From Streblospio benedicti (Eukaryota; Annelida; Polychaeta; Spionida; Spionidae): 64,000 bases of DNA. The position numbers and the translations under genes were made by a program. The stretch is taken from contig CM032665.1 in assembly GCA_019095985.1 (NCBI GenBank), positions 42,392,303 through 42,456,302 on the forward strand. The letters are read 5' to 3'. Each line of letters begins with the position of its first letter. Position 1 is the stretch's first letter. Shown piece by piece: positions 15,001 to 30,000 of this stretch. A model generated the notes under the pieces. It was not told the origin of the DNA. It was given only the letters and a program-made list of their open reading frames with translations, and made no database searches.

Positions 15001-18000
15001 CAAATCAAACAAAAAACAAGCAAAAATAGAAGACCTTTGGAGTAGATTTAGAGAAGGCGAGTTAACAGCCATGAGTCTTGCAAGGAAAATTGCTAAATTT
15101 CATGCACCTATCATTTGTGGAAAAGCAAGTGCAGAGTGATTTATTGATGTTCGTCTATATGTTTTATTCTAAAAAGAGGATGGTCGTTGTAGGGGGTCAA
15201 TGTTTGCTATATTGATGTGTATTATATAATAAAAGCTACTATAAAGTTGTTGGACTTCAGATTCAGATTTGTTTTTTATACTAATTCATATACATTAAAT
15301 ACATTTAAATACAATAGAAATAATACGTCAGATTAGCACAAATACGCACATATACTGAAATAATGTCAAAATTCAACATATAAAATGGTTTAATATGAAG
15401 ATTACACAGTCGTTGCATTACCGTTGATTTGTTTTTATACTATAATTTCATATACATTAAATACATTCAAATACAATAGAAATATGTCAGATTAGCACAA
15501 ATAAGCACATACAGGCCCGTAGGAAGCAAAATTAGATTGGTAAGGCTAATTGAAACAAACACACAAAAATGAGCAAATTGTATGTAAATTTAATTGGACT
15601 TTTGCTGATTGCTTGTCAAATTGATTAAAATAATTGTCTTTATGTATTTCCCCAAAAGATAATGGCCAGGGCATAATTAGGCCCCTATATTCAAAACAGT
15701 ATAAATGCAAAATTACGCTCACAAATCTAGCAACAATAGATTAGCATCAATCAGATGTGACATGTCCATACAATTAGGGCAATTTCTGAAAGTGATCAGT
15801 AGAGAACTTAAACAACATTTAAAAGTTGTGGTCAATAATTATCCCCACCCCACACACGCATACAAATTATTGGTCAGGCCGTGGCCTTACCGCCTTAGTC
15901 CTTCCTACGGGCCTGACATATACTGAAATAATGTTAAAATTCAACATATAACATGGTTTAAAATAAAGATTTCACAGTCATTGCATTACCGTTGATTCCA
16001 GCCGAATATATATATATATTCGTATTATGTGTATTTTTAGCTTTAAAATGAGGTGCTGTATGTTAAAATGCGCCCACAAATGAGAATGTAATGACAAAAT
16101 TAGTACTCAAAATTTTTCGTGACGGACCAGCCCAAGCTTTCGTCAGCATTTGCTGACGTAACGACCCGGAAATCTTCGTGGCGAAAAGTTTTCCTGGCGA
16201 ATCGTCATGGACCCCTCAATTATTGTGATTAGGTGATTTATAGCTAAAAACCTACCTTTACATACGTAGAGTATGTGAAGATCTATGCCAAGCGGTAATA
16301 TAATGATTAACATTCAATACAAGGTAAATGAGATAAATTGTTTCAATTCCCACCCAATGCTACATAATGTCATGTGGTGAATTTGAAACAATGATGATTT
16401 CTGCAAGACACAAAGTTATGGTACATTTATGTAAATTGATCTTTTCATCTGTAACATTCCCCATACACTGCAAAACTGGAAACATGTCAGTACATATGAA
16501 AAGTAAAACTGCAAATAAACATCAATAATTCATGTTTAAAGTCTGTACGGATAGCAGATTACTTAATCAACCACATGGAATAGAATAAACTGAATCCCAC
16601 AGCGTACCTGTGCTGGACATCTGCGGCAGGCAGTACTGGCCTGGTGGGCAGGGGTCACAGTCCGTGTGGTTCACGTTGCCCAGGCCCGTGGTGATGGTGC
16701 CCTTGGGACACACGATGGGACGGTCGCTGCCTTCAGGGCAGTAATGACCTGAGACACAGACAGAAACATGCTAAACGTACCTGTAATTAGTCTAGAGCAC
16801 AAAACTGGAGAATATTTTTACATAGATCCACATTTAAATATTTTTACACTATGTACAAGGGATTTTCTTGATACAAAACTAGGTCACATATCTTTAATTA
16901 GCTTTGTGATGTATTTCACTTTGCTTTTGTTACTATCATGAATTTTTAAAAAAATCTACAGATTGAAACACTTAGAAATTATTACTGAAATTTGTTGAGC
17001 AAGGTTCAATTATTAGATCTACATGAAAAATAAATCAAACTATATATACACAACTTAGATAGTATAGCTAAATCATACCAATGGGACAGATTGCCTCTGG
17101 CGGGTTGGGCAGAATGGTGCTGCCATTACAGTAGAACCTACAGCAAAAACACTCAACATTTCAAAATTTCCATCAAAAATGACTATATAAGAATCTTCAT
17201 TGTTCTTTATAAACTACAAAAAGTAATGAAATCTTTACAAAATGTTTGAACACACTTTTAGTTGTGTCTATCCGTAGTTTATAGTAGAGCGGGTTTTGCT
17301 GCCACATTGGGATGGTTTTATTTTGGCAAGCAAATCCCGCCCTACTTTATACCACTTCCATCTATCAAATTCAACACTAACAGAACATGACAACATCACA
17401 ATGAAACAGGACATGTAAATAATGACAATATTTCAATCCGAAATTGCCCGCTGTTGGCATTTAGATCATCCTGGACACGGCTTGCAGAAGTCGGGCTGAC
17501 AGCTGGTCATTGTAGTTTCTATTGGTATCCATCAAATTGGCGCTTTGAATGAAATTAGTAACCATGGGGACACTCATAGCCCGTCAGGTTGCCGACAGCC
17601 GAGGGACCGTTGTCACAGTAATAGCCTGGAAAAAACACAGATCTTTCATTAGTGAATAGCGCTTAACAATGATCTGGTACTGTCACAATAGGAAACGGCC
17701 ACTTTTTATTTGAGCAATACATTAATAAAATTTTCACACTTCTAGATATAGCTGAAGGCAGGTTTTACAACCCTAAGCTTCCATTTGACTATATCAATAG
17801 CCTGGAAAAACTCGAACTTCTATTAGAACTCTCAATACCCCAAAGGTTGTGAGACCAGAATGATACCATCATCCCAGCAGCAAACTGTTATTTGAGTAAT
17901 AATTCAGCATATATAACATTAATCAAAGGTTCTTAAGATCTTGTCTTAGAGTTATTCAATAAATTGTCCAAAACCCCTTGAAAACCTGGATTTCTGTTAC

Positions 18001-21000
18001 ACTGATTATCCTCAACAACAGAACCCAATTTACAGTCACAAATCCTTGGATTGTCGAGGATTTCTGCTGTCTAGTCCATAATTTACTTACTTTATTAATA
18101 GGTTTTCCATTTTTTAGTCTTCAGTTGTTGAAGATATTCACAGTATTCAACCAAATGTCCCATGCTACACAAATCTCACCTGCTGGACACTGCTTGCAAT
18201 CACTCTGGCCCATCTCGCTCTGGTACTGCCCGCTGGCACAGCGGTCCGGGAGGTCGCTGCCACTCGGACACTTGTGTCCGAACCAGCACAGGAACTCGGT
18301 GGGGTTGGGTGTCGTCTGCCCGGCCGGACAGTAGTATCCTACAACACAACACATTGATGCGGTTACCTAATTTGGTAAGTTGTATTTGTAACACTGCATA
18401 TAGGCCACCCCATATAACTAACTATGTTTTATTTTTTACCTTAAATAGTGTATATACATATCCGTTTCTATGGCTGTAATACACATGTAGCTGCAACAAA
18501 TCATGTCTATTGTCTATGGTGACACAATAAAATAAAATCTACTACCAGAAAGTAATGTCTCTAAATAAGGTGTGCCAAAAGATTGATGAAGTATGGAACA
18601 TTATGGGTGATACAAACTTACGAATGGGCACCCACTATGAATGAGGAATAGTTAGTTACAGCCTGGTTAGAATAATTTAGCATTTGATTGATTGATTGAT
18701 TGTACCCAGCCTCACCTGGATCACAAGGTCCGGTGACATCAATCGCGCCTGTGGCGTTGCAATAGTATCCGGGGTCACAAGGTCGACATTCATCTTCAGC
18801 CTCCAAATTGTCACTGTCGCCATAGGTACCGTTTCTGCATGGCTCGGGAATGTCAGTGCCCTACAAAAGCACGGCTCAAACATTGGGTCACATTGCAATA
18901 CATGGTGTATAAATGTGTATGATATTATTATGTTTAATATGTGCATTACCAGTGTACAATAATATTGTCACATTAATAAAATAAATCAATCAAAACCCTC
19001 CAACTTGGTAGCAAATTTACAAATCACTACTACTCATCCGCATCGCACCATTGGTCAGGATGCAAGTATCAAAGCATTTTCTTGTTTATATTACTTAAGA
19101 TGGATTTTTGAGCACCATGAGTAGGACAATTTACTGGTTATCAAAGGATAGAAGATATATGATAGAACCCAATAAGTAGAAAATTGTGGTTCCAATAACA
19201 TTTTCAATGGTGTTTTTATCAAAGTATCGTAATCTACGTCATCTTGAAATATGAGCACATTGACGCACCTGAGGACAGAAGCTGCCGCGTGGACAGACGA
19301 CCTGCCTGATGCTGGTGGAGCTCTCAGGACAGTACCAGCCGGCGTCGCACCAGCCCGCCGGACTGTCCAGACCCGCCGCCGGGCAGTACATGCCTGGCGT
19401 GCAGGGGGTCGGCCAATCAGAGCCCTCGGGACAGAACTCTCCCGGCTGACACTCACCACCGTTGGTGCTTGGCTACATGGGACGGAAAATAAGGTTAGGA
19501 GAAACATTTAAAGCAAATGATATGAGAATTGGCAACTACTTTATAAATTCTGTTTTTAATACATAGCGGTGTCCGTTATTCAGAAATGAAAGGTTCCTAT
19601 GGACTCGCAATAGTTTATTCAGTGCAGAAAATGTCATCAATACTCTTATACCAAAAAATAAGAAAACAGGTGGGTCGATTTGAACCAATAGCACCCACAA
19701 TTTACATTCACACATTAGTTTTAAGATTAAATTGTTCTTACTGTAGCATCAGATGACGTGTTGATGCAGTACCATCCCGGGTCGCAGAGTCCTGTGGGGA
19801 AGGCGTTGCCGTCGCCAGCGCAGTAGTGGCCGGGCAGGCAGGGCAGGCACGCTGACGGGGAGTGCTGCTGGGTGAGGTTGTTAAAGTAGCCAGCTGGGCA
19901 CGGGTACGAATACCTGCAAATACAAATGTTCTTGTCAAAATTGCTTTATGCTGTGTGAAAAAACAGTTCATCAAAGTTTCAATAAGTTTTGGACTGTAGA
20001 AAAATTATTGTTTTATTTAAATTGTTTATTTTTCATTTAATATAAAAAATCATATAAAATAAACCGTATTGGATAAACTTAAAGGATTTAACTAACATAG
20101 CATAAAGTAACTTCAATAAAAATGTAAGCACTGTTTACCAAGAATTTCTAGCAAAGAATAAAGTATCTGTAAATTCAAGTGAAATGACATTCTAAGCACA
20201 GCTCCTGAGCTCCATGATAACAAGTCCCATTACCCAATATATTTACCTAGTATATTGACAATAAGATATTAGGTTGTATTGCTACCTGTCCGTGGTGTTT
20301 TGCGGACAATAGTATCCGGCCGGGCAGATGTTGGGCTGGTAGTCGGAAGTGTTTGCTGGACAGAAATGTCCCACAGGACACGGCTTACAGAAGCCCTCGG
20401 ACATGAGGTCCTGGTAGCTCCCAGCAGGGCAGCTGAAAAGGCATCAAAAAGTAAGCATTTCCCATGAACAACACACTGACCGCATGTAGTTTCACTGTAA
20501 ATATAGAGCATTGCTTTGATTTATATTGTGTGTCTATGATTACAGTAAATTTTGCAAACAAATATGCGTAACTATCCGTTTCAGAAAAAGTTTCAGAAAA
20601 AGCGCTATCTGTATTTTCATCTCTGCATTGTCTGTGTCCCCACCACTGTCAATACTGTATTAGTTTACCACACACCAAATGCAGGTATCTGTTTTTACAT
20701 AATTGAAAACACTAGTGTGTAAGAAATGTGCCAAATGTTTTTATATAATTGTAAACAATACTGTGTAAGAAATGTGCCCAATGTTACCCTTCAGGATAGT
20801 CTGATCCCTCCACACAGTAGGCGCCAGTGGGACAGGCGTGGCCGATGATGGGGTGCACTGTGCCTTCTGGACACTGAGAGTCGTTCAGCATCAGAGGGTT
20901 GGGTTTGTCCACGCCGGAAACACAGTAGTAACCTTCCCAGCAGTCACCACTCGGGGCAGTCAGGCTCACGCCTGGAATGATACAGGGATTAAAAAGGTTG

Positions 21001-24000
21001 TTGACTAGGAAGATCTCTTTTTATTTTGTTTGGAGAGGCCATGTCACAAAAATTATCAGTCACTCATTACATACACATACATTCTACAAAAATCACTTCA
21101 TGTTACATTACAATTAACTATACAAACATCGCATTGTGAAATTTTTAAAAGAAAATTATTTTGGACACTAAACATGGTCAGATTTTGTACATTTTCTCTT
21201 TTTCTCTTGCAATGCGGACTACATGTAATTTCTACATTAGTGTCCACATAACCAGTGAAAACCATCATAGCAATCATTATTAACAGAATCACTTTATATC
21301 ATTTTGTAATCATTGCAATAGACCCGTTTGCATATCTATGAATTGTGGGTATGTTTTAGCCAAACAAACAAAAGCACTTGACTTTTACAATGCATTGTGG
21401 GCATTTTTTAGAAAAACAAGTTTATAGCCATCTAGCGGCAAAAATGGTACTACAATATAAAATGCGGTGATATCCTGTGCCTGACCTGCGCAGTATTTGC
21501 CGGCGTCGCAGGGCGAGCACTGCGTGGCGGCGGCGAGTCCCCGCACCCCGCTGTACGTGCCGGCCGGACACGGCTGCCAGTCGTAGTGCGTGCCGTTGGG
21601 GCAGAAGAAACCCTCGGGACACGGCGTCATCACCGTGGAGATGTCGCCCGGCGTCGTCAGACCCGGGACGCAGTAGAAACCTGGCAGAGGAGAGGGAAAG
21701 TGAGGGTCTTGTAGAGTAGAACCTCTCTATTAGGACCACCTTTGGGATCAGTGTTGGGTGGTCTCAATAGAGAGGTGGTTTCTATACAGACGTTCGTTTT
21801 GGTAACTTTATGAAGGTTTGGGATCATGAAAGGTGGTCTTACCATAGAGGTGGTCTCAATATAGAGGTGGTCTTAATTGGGGGTTCTACTGTATTTATTT
21901 GATAACAGTCAATACAAAACAGAGAGACTTCTTATTAACTGTTTTAATGTTCCGAAATTGTTCCAAAGTATGGTTTAACCATCGAAACATTAACACTTAC
22001 TTTGGAACAGTTTTGGAACATTAAAACAAGTAATAAGAAGTGTGTCTGTTTTGTATTGACTGTTATTAAATAAATATGAGATGACCTGCTCATAAATCTA
22101 GCAAACATGAAGACGTTGTACCTTGCATGTTATATTGAATTGTACTTTGCAAATATAACACGGTAATATGCAGACATAAAGAGTTGTCATGAAGCAATCC
22201 TTGATGCAATCCTGTTTTAAATTTCAAAAAAGCAATGGATTACAACATACAGTGTAATCACTCGCTAACGAAGAGTCCACTAGCTATCTTTTAAACTACC
22301 AAATTAAAATATCATCTATGAATATGTTATGCATATTTTTTTTAAATGCCTTTCTTACCACTGAGTTTAAGAACTCAGTGGTGATAAACGGTATACATAT
22401 TATATGACCAACTGCCATTGTGTATTATTTATGATAAAAAGCCCAGACAGTGCGTACCCTCTGGACACGTGATGCACTCCGCGAGCCCCTCGGCGTCGGT
22501 GTAGGTGCCGGCGGGACAGTCCTGGGGCTCGGCGCTGCCCTCGGGACAGTGCTGGCCGATGGGGCACACCACCTGGGTGGACAGCCACGACCCGCTCGGG
22601 CAGTAGTACCCTAGGGAGAGACGGGAACAATGAAACGGGGCAGAATTTTAAGTATTAAATATTATTTATGTTAGTATTTTTAAAAGAATTTATCTATTGT
22701 CAATTACACATATTCTGTAACTAGATGTACTTCATTTCTGAAAGAAAGATCAAACAAGACAGCCCAACGGAAATCCGTGAATGAACGTTATTCTGATAAT
22801 GTGGTTTTAAACAATTCACATTGATACACTGAATATCTATTGAATATCTATGTTAATGTTGATGTCAAATACCTTATATTACATCAAAATTCCTATGGTG
22901 TGTGATTGAAAAAAAAACATGTTTAAACCACATTATCGGAATAACGTTCATTCACGGATTTCTGTTCTGCAGTCTAAGTATTTCTGATGCTTCCTTTACA
23001 TTTGCTTATATACATGTATAAAATGAGCATTTCTTTGTGCTTTATACATACACATCAGGTTGATTGATAGCATATTGCATCGTTATTGATGATGTTTCAA
23101 TTTCTGTAAGATGAATCTACATAAAACAGCTTAATTTACCAGGGCTGCACGGTCCGTCTGGAGCTACGAGAGCGAACTGTCCGCAGTACGCGCCGGGCGT
23201 GCAAGGCTGGCACTGTGAGACGAGGCTGAGGCCCGTCTCGTTGGACCACGTGCCGTTAGGGCACGGCTCGGGGTGGTGGGTCGCCACACCACAGTAATAC
23301 CCAGCCAGGCACACAACCTGTGGAAGTGTAACAAATGTTATGTTTGCAATCTGAGAATCAAATATCTTAGAGATCTGATTTTCAGTGTTTATTTGGTGTA
23401 CAGTAGTTGGTTTCGGGTGTTATGGAAGCTACTGCTTCACTTCTTTTTTTCTACTGTTTACAATGATTGAAATATTAATGAATAAATTTTGAACGTATCA
23501 ATTTAGAGTATTTTTTAATGACTGAGGATGTGACTTGAAAACACTTTAATATTAAAATTTACTCAGCATTAATAACTTCAAAATAATATGGTGTGATGTA
23601 GAAAGGCAACAACAATAACCTTTTTTCTAGGGAACATGTTAGACTGTTTGACCATTTATAAGCAAGAAACAATGACTCTTGTACCTCATCAATCTGCCGT
23701 GAAGCTTCGGGACAGAAGTAGCCAGCATCACACGGTCCAGCCACAGCAGTCATGCCTACAACACAATGAAACGGACGGAATAAAACTCATCTAAGATGCC
23801 ACAATACACTCTGTAAATAGAAATAAAAGGTTAACTACATACAACATACGTATTCCTTATACTTCAGCTTACCTGTGAGGTCACAGTAATAGCCTCCAGT
23901 ACAATTCAGACATTGGCCAACATCGTGTAACCCTTCAGTTGGGCTGAACGTTCCCTCTGGACAAGGAATGGGGTCATGTGTCTGCTCTGGACAGTAAGAT

Positions 24001-27000
24001 CCAGGTGGGCAGATGTCAGCATTGCTTCCTGAAAACAGGCATAAACGGTCTTTTACAATCTATGACATATAGAAGACTGAGAGGATAACCATTAAAAATC
24101 ACTAATACAAGGGCTTCCAATTCTAAAGTCAGCTTCAAATGTAGCTTTGAAAATACAGTCTTATCTTATACATTATATATGACGTTTAGAAGGACCCACC
24201 AAGCTTGAGAGTATGGATAACCCAACAAATAAGATCAAATAACCATTTCCAATCAAGTTACTGTACATGATTATGCACTATGATAACTCAAAATCTCAGA
24301 TAACACAAATCTTTATTCCCCCACCCCTCTCCACTTCAAGTCAAACAGTTCCAACTGTGTTTGAATTTCAGGGCATTGGATGCACATCTAAGATGGTCCT
24401 ATTGTGACTTAGTGCTGCACAATGCCTCACCTAGCTGTGGCGTTGTCATGTTTGCACCCTCCCTACAGAAGTATCCGGGGCTGCAGGGCCTGATGGGCTC
24501 CGTGAGGCCCTCCTCATCACACGCCATGCCACCGATACACGGCGTGCACTGGTCTATGTTATACAGACCTGGGGGACGCAACGTTTTAGAGTAAAAATTT
24601 CATGACATCAACAATATCATTCACATAAATATACTGTGTTTTTATAGAACACTCAATTCATCATGTTGTGATATCAATGCAAGGATCAGCAGAAATGTGT
24701 TTCATTGCATCATTTTGATAGTAATTAAAACTAATCTGTTAACTTGGCACATTAAAACATGTGCATATAACATATAAGCCTACAAAAATTGAAATAACAA
24801 ACCTGTCCTATTATTGAATGTTCCTCGAGGACAAGGGAATTGTACATCATATTTGGTTCCATTTGGACAATAGTAGCCGGTTGGACAGATGTAGGAGCCG
24901 TAGAACACGACGGGTCCCCACGTGGCGTTGCAGAAGAAGCCGGCTGCACATTCCTCACAGAACCAGCGGCCGGGCGTGTCCTGGGTAATTACATTTGTAT
25001 GTACCAAAAACATTTGTTTCCAATGGATATCATAAGCGTGAACTACAGTAGAACCTCCAATTGAGATCACCTCTATAATAAGACCACATCTATAATGAGA
25101 CCTGACCCTTGAATAAGTAATCAAAATGAGCCTCTATACAGATAGCGCCTCTGTATACGGACCACTTGTGATCAAGTGTATCGGGTTGTATTACTTAAGA
25201 GATTCTACTGTATTATAAACAATGGCTGTGATATGACTAGAGACATGTACCTGGTATGTTCCTGATGGACACGGCTCTGGGTCTCCATAGCCCTCCAGAC
25301 AGAAGTGACCGGCGGGGCAGGTGTAGTTGACCGGCGTGGGACTGTCCTGACCCGGGGGGCAGTAGTAGCCCTGGGTGCACGGACCGGTGGGCAGGGGGAG
25401 GCCGTCACTGCCACAATACTGGCCTGGGGTGGAAAGTATTTCTTTTTTTAACATCAAGTCCAACTTCATACAAACTGATGAGGTGTGTAAACACGAAAAC
25501 ACATAGAGTTATTTTTATTTTTGTTTCAATCTAATAAAATACAACTTTATATGTAATTATGTCATTAGACTGATGACTCAAAGTCAGGTTAGGACTATAT
25601 CAAAGTGTCTCGTGAGATTCAAACCCACGACCATACGGTATCAAATAACAACTAGTGCAGGCTAACTTACTAGTCCACTCTGCCACTGGAACCAGGTTCG
25701 GTCTATCATAAATCATTTCAAAATACAACTTTATATACAATTCTTCATATTTAACAAAATACAACTTTATACAATTTTTCATTACTTCATGTGATATGAT
25801 GCAACAACATCACTTCAATGTGCACCTCAATCAAGATTTTATGGTATTCATATAACTCTATACCAAAGTTGATCGTCAAATATCAGCACAAATTGTCATC
25901 CTCTGCCTGCAAAAATATAATACAGTAGAATAAAAATGAACTGCTCTGACCTTTGTCACAGATCTTGCACGCTGTGACGGCCGCGTTGCCTTCACTGTCC
26001 AGGTAATAGCCCATGTCACACGGCGTCGGGGTCACAGAGCCCTTGGGGCAGTAATAGCCTTCTGGACAGATGTTCCCAGTGATGTTGTCTGTGGGAGAGT
26101 GCTCAAACGCTCCCAAGGTGCAGTAATAACCTGAGGTCATACATGTTATTGAGTATTCACAAAATATTTTTGTTTTCACATAAATATTTTTGTTTTTCAC
26201 AAAAAGTAACTTTCGTTTTTAGATTTTTCATGCCTTTTCACCTCTACAGAGCCCTAATCATTATATATTTCATTCACAGTTTTAAATAAATCCATTACAT
26301 ATTTTTTTCTACGAATTGAAAACTTACAAATATTTCTGACAATAAAATAGATTGAGTGCGCCACCTTGCGTGCAGTAGTCGGTTGGTGTGGCGAGCCTCT
26401 CTGTGGGACAGTACCAGCCGGGCTCGCACGGCGTGGGGGCCTCGGACATGCCGGGGCAGTACGTGCCGGGCAGACACTTGCCGCCCTCCGCCGGGTTTGT
26501 GGGCATCGGGTGGGTGGAGCCACCGCTACAGTACCAACCCTCACTGCAAATAGGAGATTTCAATTGGGAAATATGGTGAATTGTCTGGGGAAGCCAATTC
26601 AAAGCAACCATGGCTTTTGAAACGAGATATTAAGTCATTCGGCCAGTAAAGTTGTTGAGACAACAATAGAGGAAAGTCTTTTAAAACTGACAGGTTTGGT
26701 TCCTGTTGGTATCTGTTAATATTCTGTATGAAATAATGAATGAAGAAACCAAGGATGCTGTTTTAATTCGATGTTTATATTAGTTCACCAAATCTTACAT
26801 TTTGAAATGTCCTTATATTCAATAACAGAACATTCCTAAGCAAAAGAAAGTAAACAAATATAAATGTTATCACCATAATCTAGTTTAAAAAATTACCTGC
26901 AATTTGCGGTTGGTGCTGGGTTGCCGTTGCCCAGACAGTACATCCCTGGTGTGCACGGCAGACAGGCAGTGATGTTGGTCTGCCATGTGTGTGGGTTGAA

Positions 27001-30000
27001 CGTTCCGGCCGGGCACGGGAACTCATCAGATCTTGTCGTACCCTCGGGGCAATAATAGCCTGGATCACAGGGTTTGTCCAGGTACTGTGTGGAGTTGCCG
27101 ATGCAGTAGTAACCTTCTGGGCAGACGGTACAGGTGGCTTGACCCTCCAGGTCCTGGTACGTCCCTTCCACACAGCCCTGAGGCAGCTCGGAGCCCGTGG
27201 GGCAGTGATAACCACGCGGACACACGTCACCGTAGCCTGCAATAGTGACGCCAAATCACCATACAGACATTACCATTATATATAAACTAAAATGAAAGAA
27301 AGTTAAACAGACATTAAAAAAATGTCAAACATATTTATTTTATCCCATTATTTAATAAACTATTAATCCCAAAATCTGCAATTCGTTTTGAATAGCTACG
27401 AACACATTAGAATAATGAAGCATGTCTGTCAATTCAGTAGAATCTCATTATCTCAATATGTCCAATATTGCTTGTTTCGAATATTCTCGTAACTCGAAGT
27501 TAATTTCATCTACATTCAACAACATCATTAACATCAGTTGGCTATTTCGAATATATATATCTCAAACATTTTACTGGTAACCATACAAATTCAACATAGC
27601 AAATTTCCCCTGCATATTACCTGTGTGTCCACCCAGCAGTGGGCAGTCTGCGGGGTAGGACGAGGCGACCTCGGCGTTGTCTGGGTTGGCTCTGTCCACG
27701 CCGGACTGGCAGAAGTGACCGGCCTGGCACAGCCCAGACACATTGGTGGCCGCCCACGAGTCACAGTAGTAGCCGCCCAGACAGTCCGTGCACTGCTCAA
27801 CCTAGAGGGGAACCAAGCGGAAATGGACTGATTTTCTTTCAAATCTATGTTACTATTTTATTCATACACTTAAATTATGGTGCTCATATGTGTATCATTT
27901 TGTAATATTTATTGTTGGCATGCTTGTTCAATTACCTACAAATGCTGTATTAATAATAAGTATCTATAAATGATGTATGAATGTTTGTATGATGAGTATA
28001 TCTAATATATTTGTTCTGTTTCGTAAACATCAAACATTGGCACTCTTATTCAAAAGCTACAAATGCACAATTAATAACTATCTGTAAACAAACTATAAAA
28101 TTTTACTATGATGGCAAAACAATTCATTGTCAACAACCAATACAATGTTTTCCACCATGCTCACCCTGTAGAGGTTCTGCTGGTTGCTGAACGTCCCCGG
28201 GGGACACGGCATCCAGTCCAGGCCGGTGCCGTTGGGGCAGTAATAACCCTCAGGACAGTCGTGGTATCCAGAGGTCGGGTCACCGGCAGTCACATTCTCA
28301 GGCAGACAATAAAACCTGGAATAACAATAAGGTAACTTAAAGCTTTTAAAGATACTGTCATGCCTACAATTCCAGGTGATTAAAAAATTCAAAGAGCTAC
28401 ACAATTCTATCTAAATCTTTGCCAAGCTCTAAATTAACAGAGTTGATTTGTTTAAAGTCCTTGCGTATAAAAATGCAGAAAAAAAACAACACATTCAACC
28501 TAAACTTTCAAAATGTATTTACATGTAATACAAATCTATATAAACATAGCAGAAAATCCTCTCACCCATCAGGACAAATATCACAGCTCCACATGCCGGT
28601 CCTGTTGGTGAACCAGCCGGGAGCGCAGGACAGAGGCTGGTCCGAGCCCTGGGGACAGTGCAGGCCGATCGGGCACACCACGGGGTTGGGCACGTTGCTG
28701 CCTTCAGGGCAGTAGTAACCCTGCTGACACTCGGCTTCTGGAGCGGTCAGACCGTTCTGCTGACAGTACCTGAAAAATTAGATCACCCAGTGTGAGAAGT
28801 AGTAGGTGCCATAGTGTAGTTTTTGGCCCAAAATATAAGAAAAATGGTACTAATGTGGTATGACACCTTTTATCAAATCACAATTCTGTTAACATTTCAT
28901 GCTTATGTATTGATATTTTTGTTTTTATATATGGACTAGTACTTGTACTATGTCTGAAATAAAGTCAAAGATAAAATAAACAAATTATCTTATATTTTTA
29001 TATTCCCACGTTTGAATATTTGAGTTCAGTTGAGACATAATCAGAGAATATCAGGTCATGGCGTTGACAATGATATAGACACAAACTGACCATCCGGCTG
29101 GACACGGGGTGCAGTCTCCCTCGGCTGGGAGGTGTGTGGCATTAGACCATGTGCCGTTGGGACATTTGTACGGCGTGTGGGTGGCCTGTGGGCAGAAGAA
29201 GCCCGCCGGACAGATGATCTGGTTGGCTGTGGTGGAGCCTTCCACGCAGTAGAAGCCGGGGCTGCATGGTCCAGTGGGCTCTATGAAGCCCGGAGCATCG
29301 CAATAGAATCCTGCACAGGGAAAACAATATGACAAATGAAGTATTGAAGTATATCAAAACTTGATATCTTTGGTTAATTAGCATGATGCAACATTTATAA
29401 AAATGGATGTATAGAATTTCCACATATTCCTGTACTCTAGAAATGAGCACCACAATTCAATTTGAAAGATAATGTCATGGTTCCCCATACCTTCTGTGCA
29501 TGGAGTACAGTCCGTCTCATTTTTCAGTCTGGTGAGGTTGGAGTAGGTACCAGCAGGACAAGCGATCGGTTCTGCTGTTTCTTCTGGGCAATAGAATCCC
29601 ACTGGGCACTCATATGCCTCTGAGTCCTACAAAAAACAAGAGATTTATATTGTTAAGATTAAGATTCAATATCGAAATCAAAAGCACCAGTATCAGTATT
29701 TGTGTATTATTATTACAGACATTATTATGTAGATTGAAAAATCAAAAAGAAAAAAAGAAAGATCTTTTCATAATCTTCTATTCAAAAGACATGTTTAGAA
29801 GTATACACAGAATGATGCTGGTGCTTGCGATCAAAATACCGTGTAATTGTATTAGTAACCAAATTCTACCTATTTTGGTGATTTGATAATCTATAAAATA
29901 GTCATATACTAATTCAATTGTTAGCACAACCTCTAAAATACTACACATTCTAAGTGAATTCTGAAGGTACATGTAGTTTCTAATTGACCACCCAAAATTA

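Larger units (their letters stand above)
13782..16216. mobile_element. MULE-type DNA transposon, internally deleted
   Basis: The ends share an inverted core (AGGAAAACGTTTCGCCA left, TGGCGAAAAGTTTTCCTGGC right), and CATGGACCCC closes the right end. It contains a MULE transposase fragment, a partial tandem duplication (about 15255-15424 against 15425-16000) and an inserted MITE. Two and a half kilobases is shorter than expected for an autonomous MULE. Confidence 0.75.

Noticed and set aside
25592-25712. Possible tRNA gene
   Set aside because: A and B boxes are present, but the acceptor stem does not pair and the anticodon arm is not convincing. A SINE head explains it better.
26254-27254. Second long minus-strand frames overlapping exons e7 and e8
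   Set aside because: Shifted-frame shadows of GC-rich cysteine exons. The chosen frame has the CxxGxYC pattern and joins in phase.
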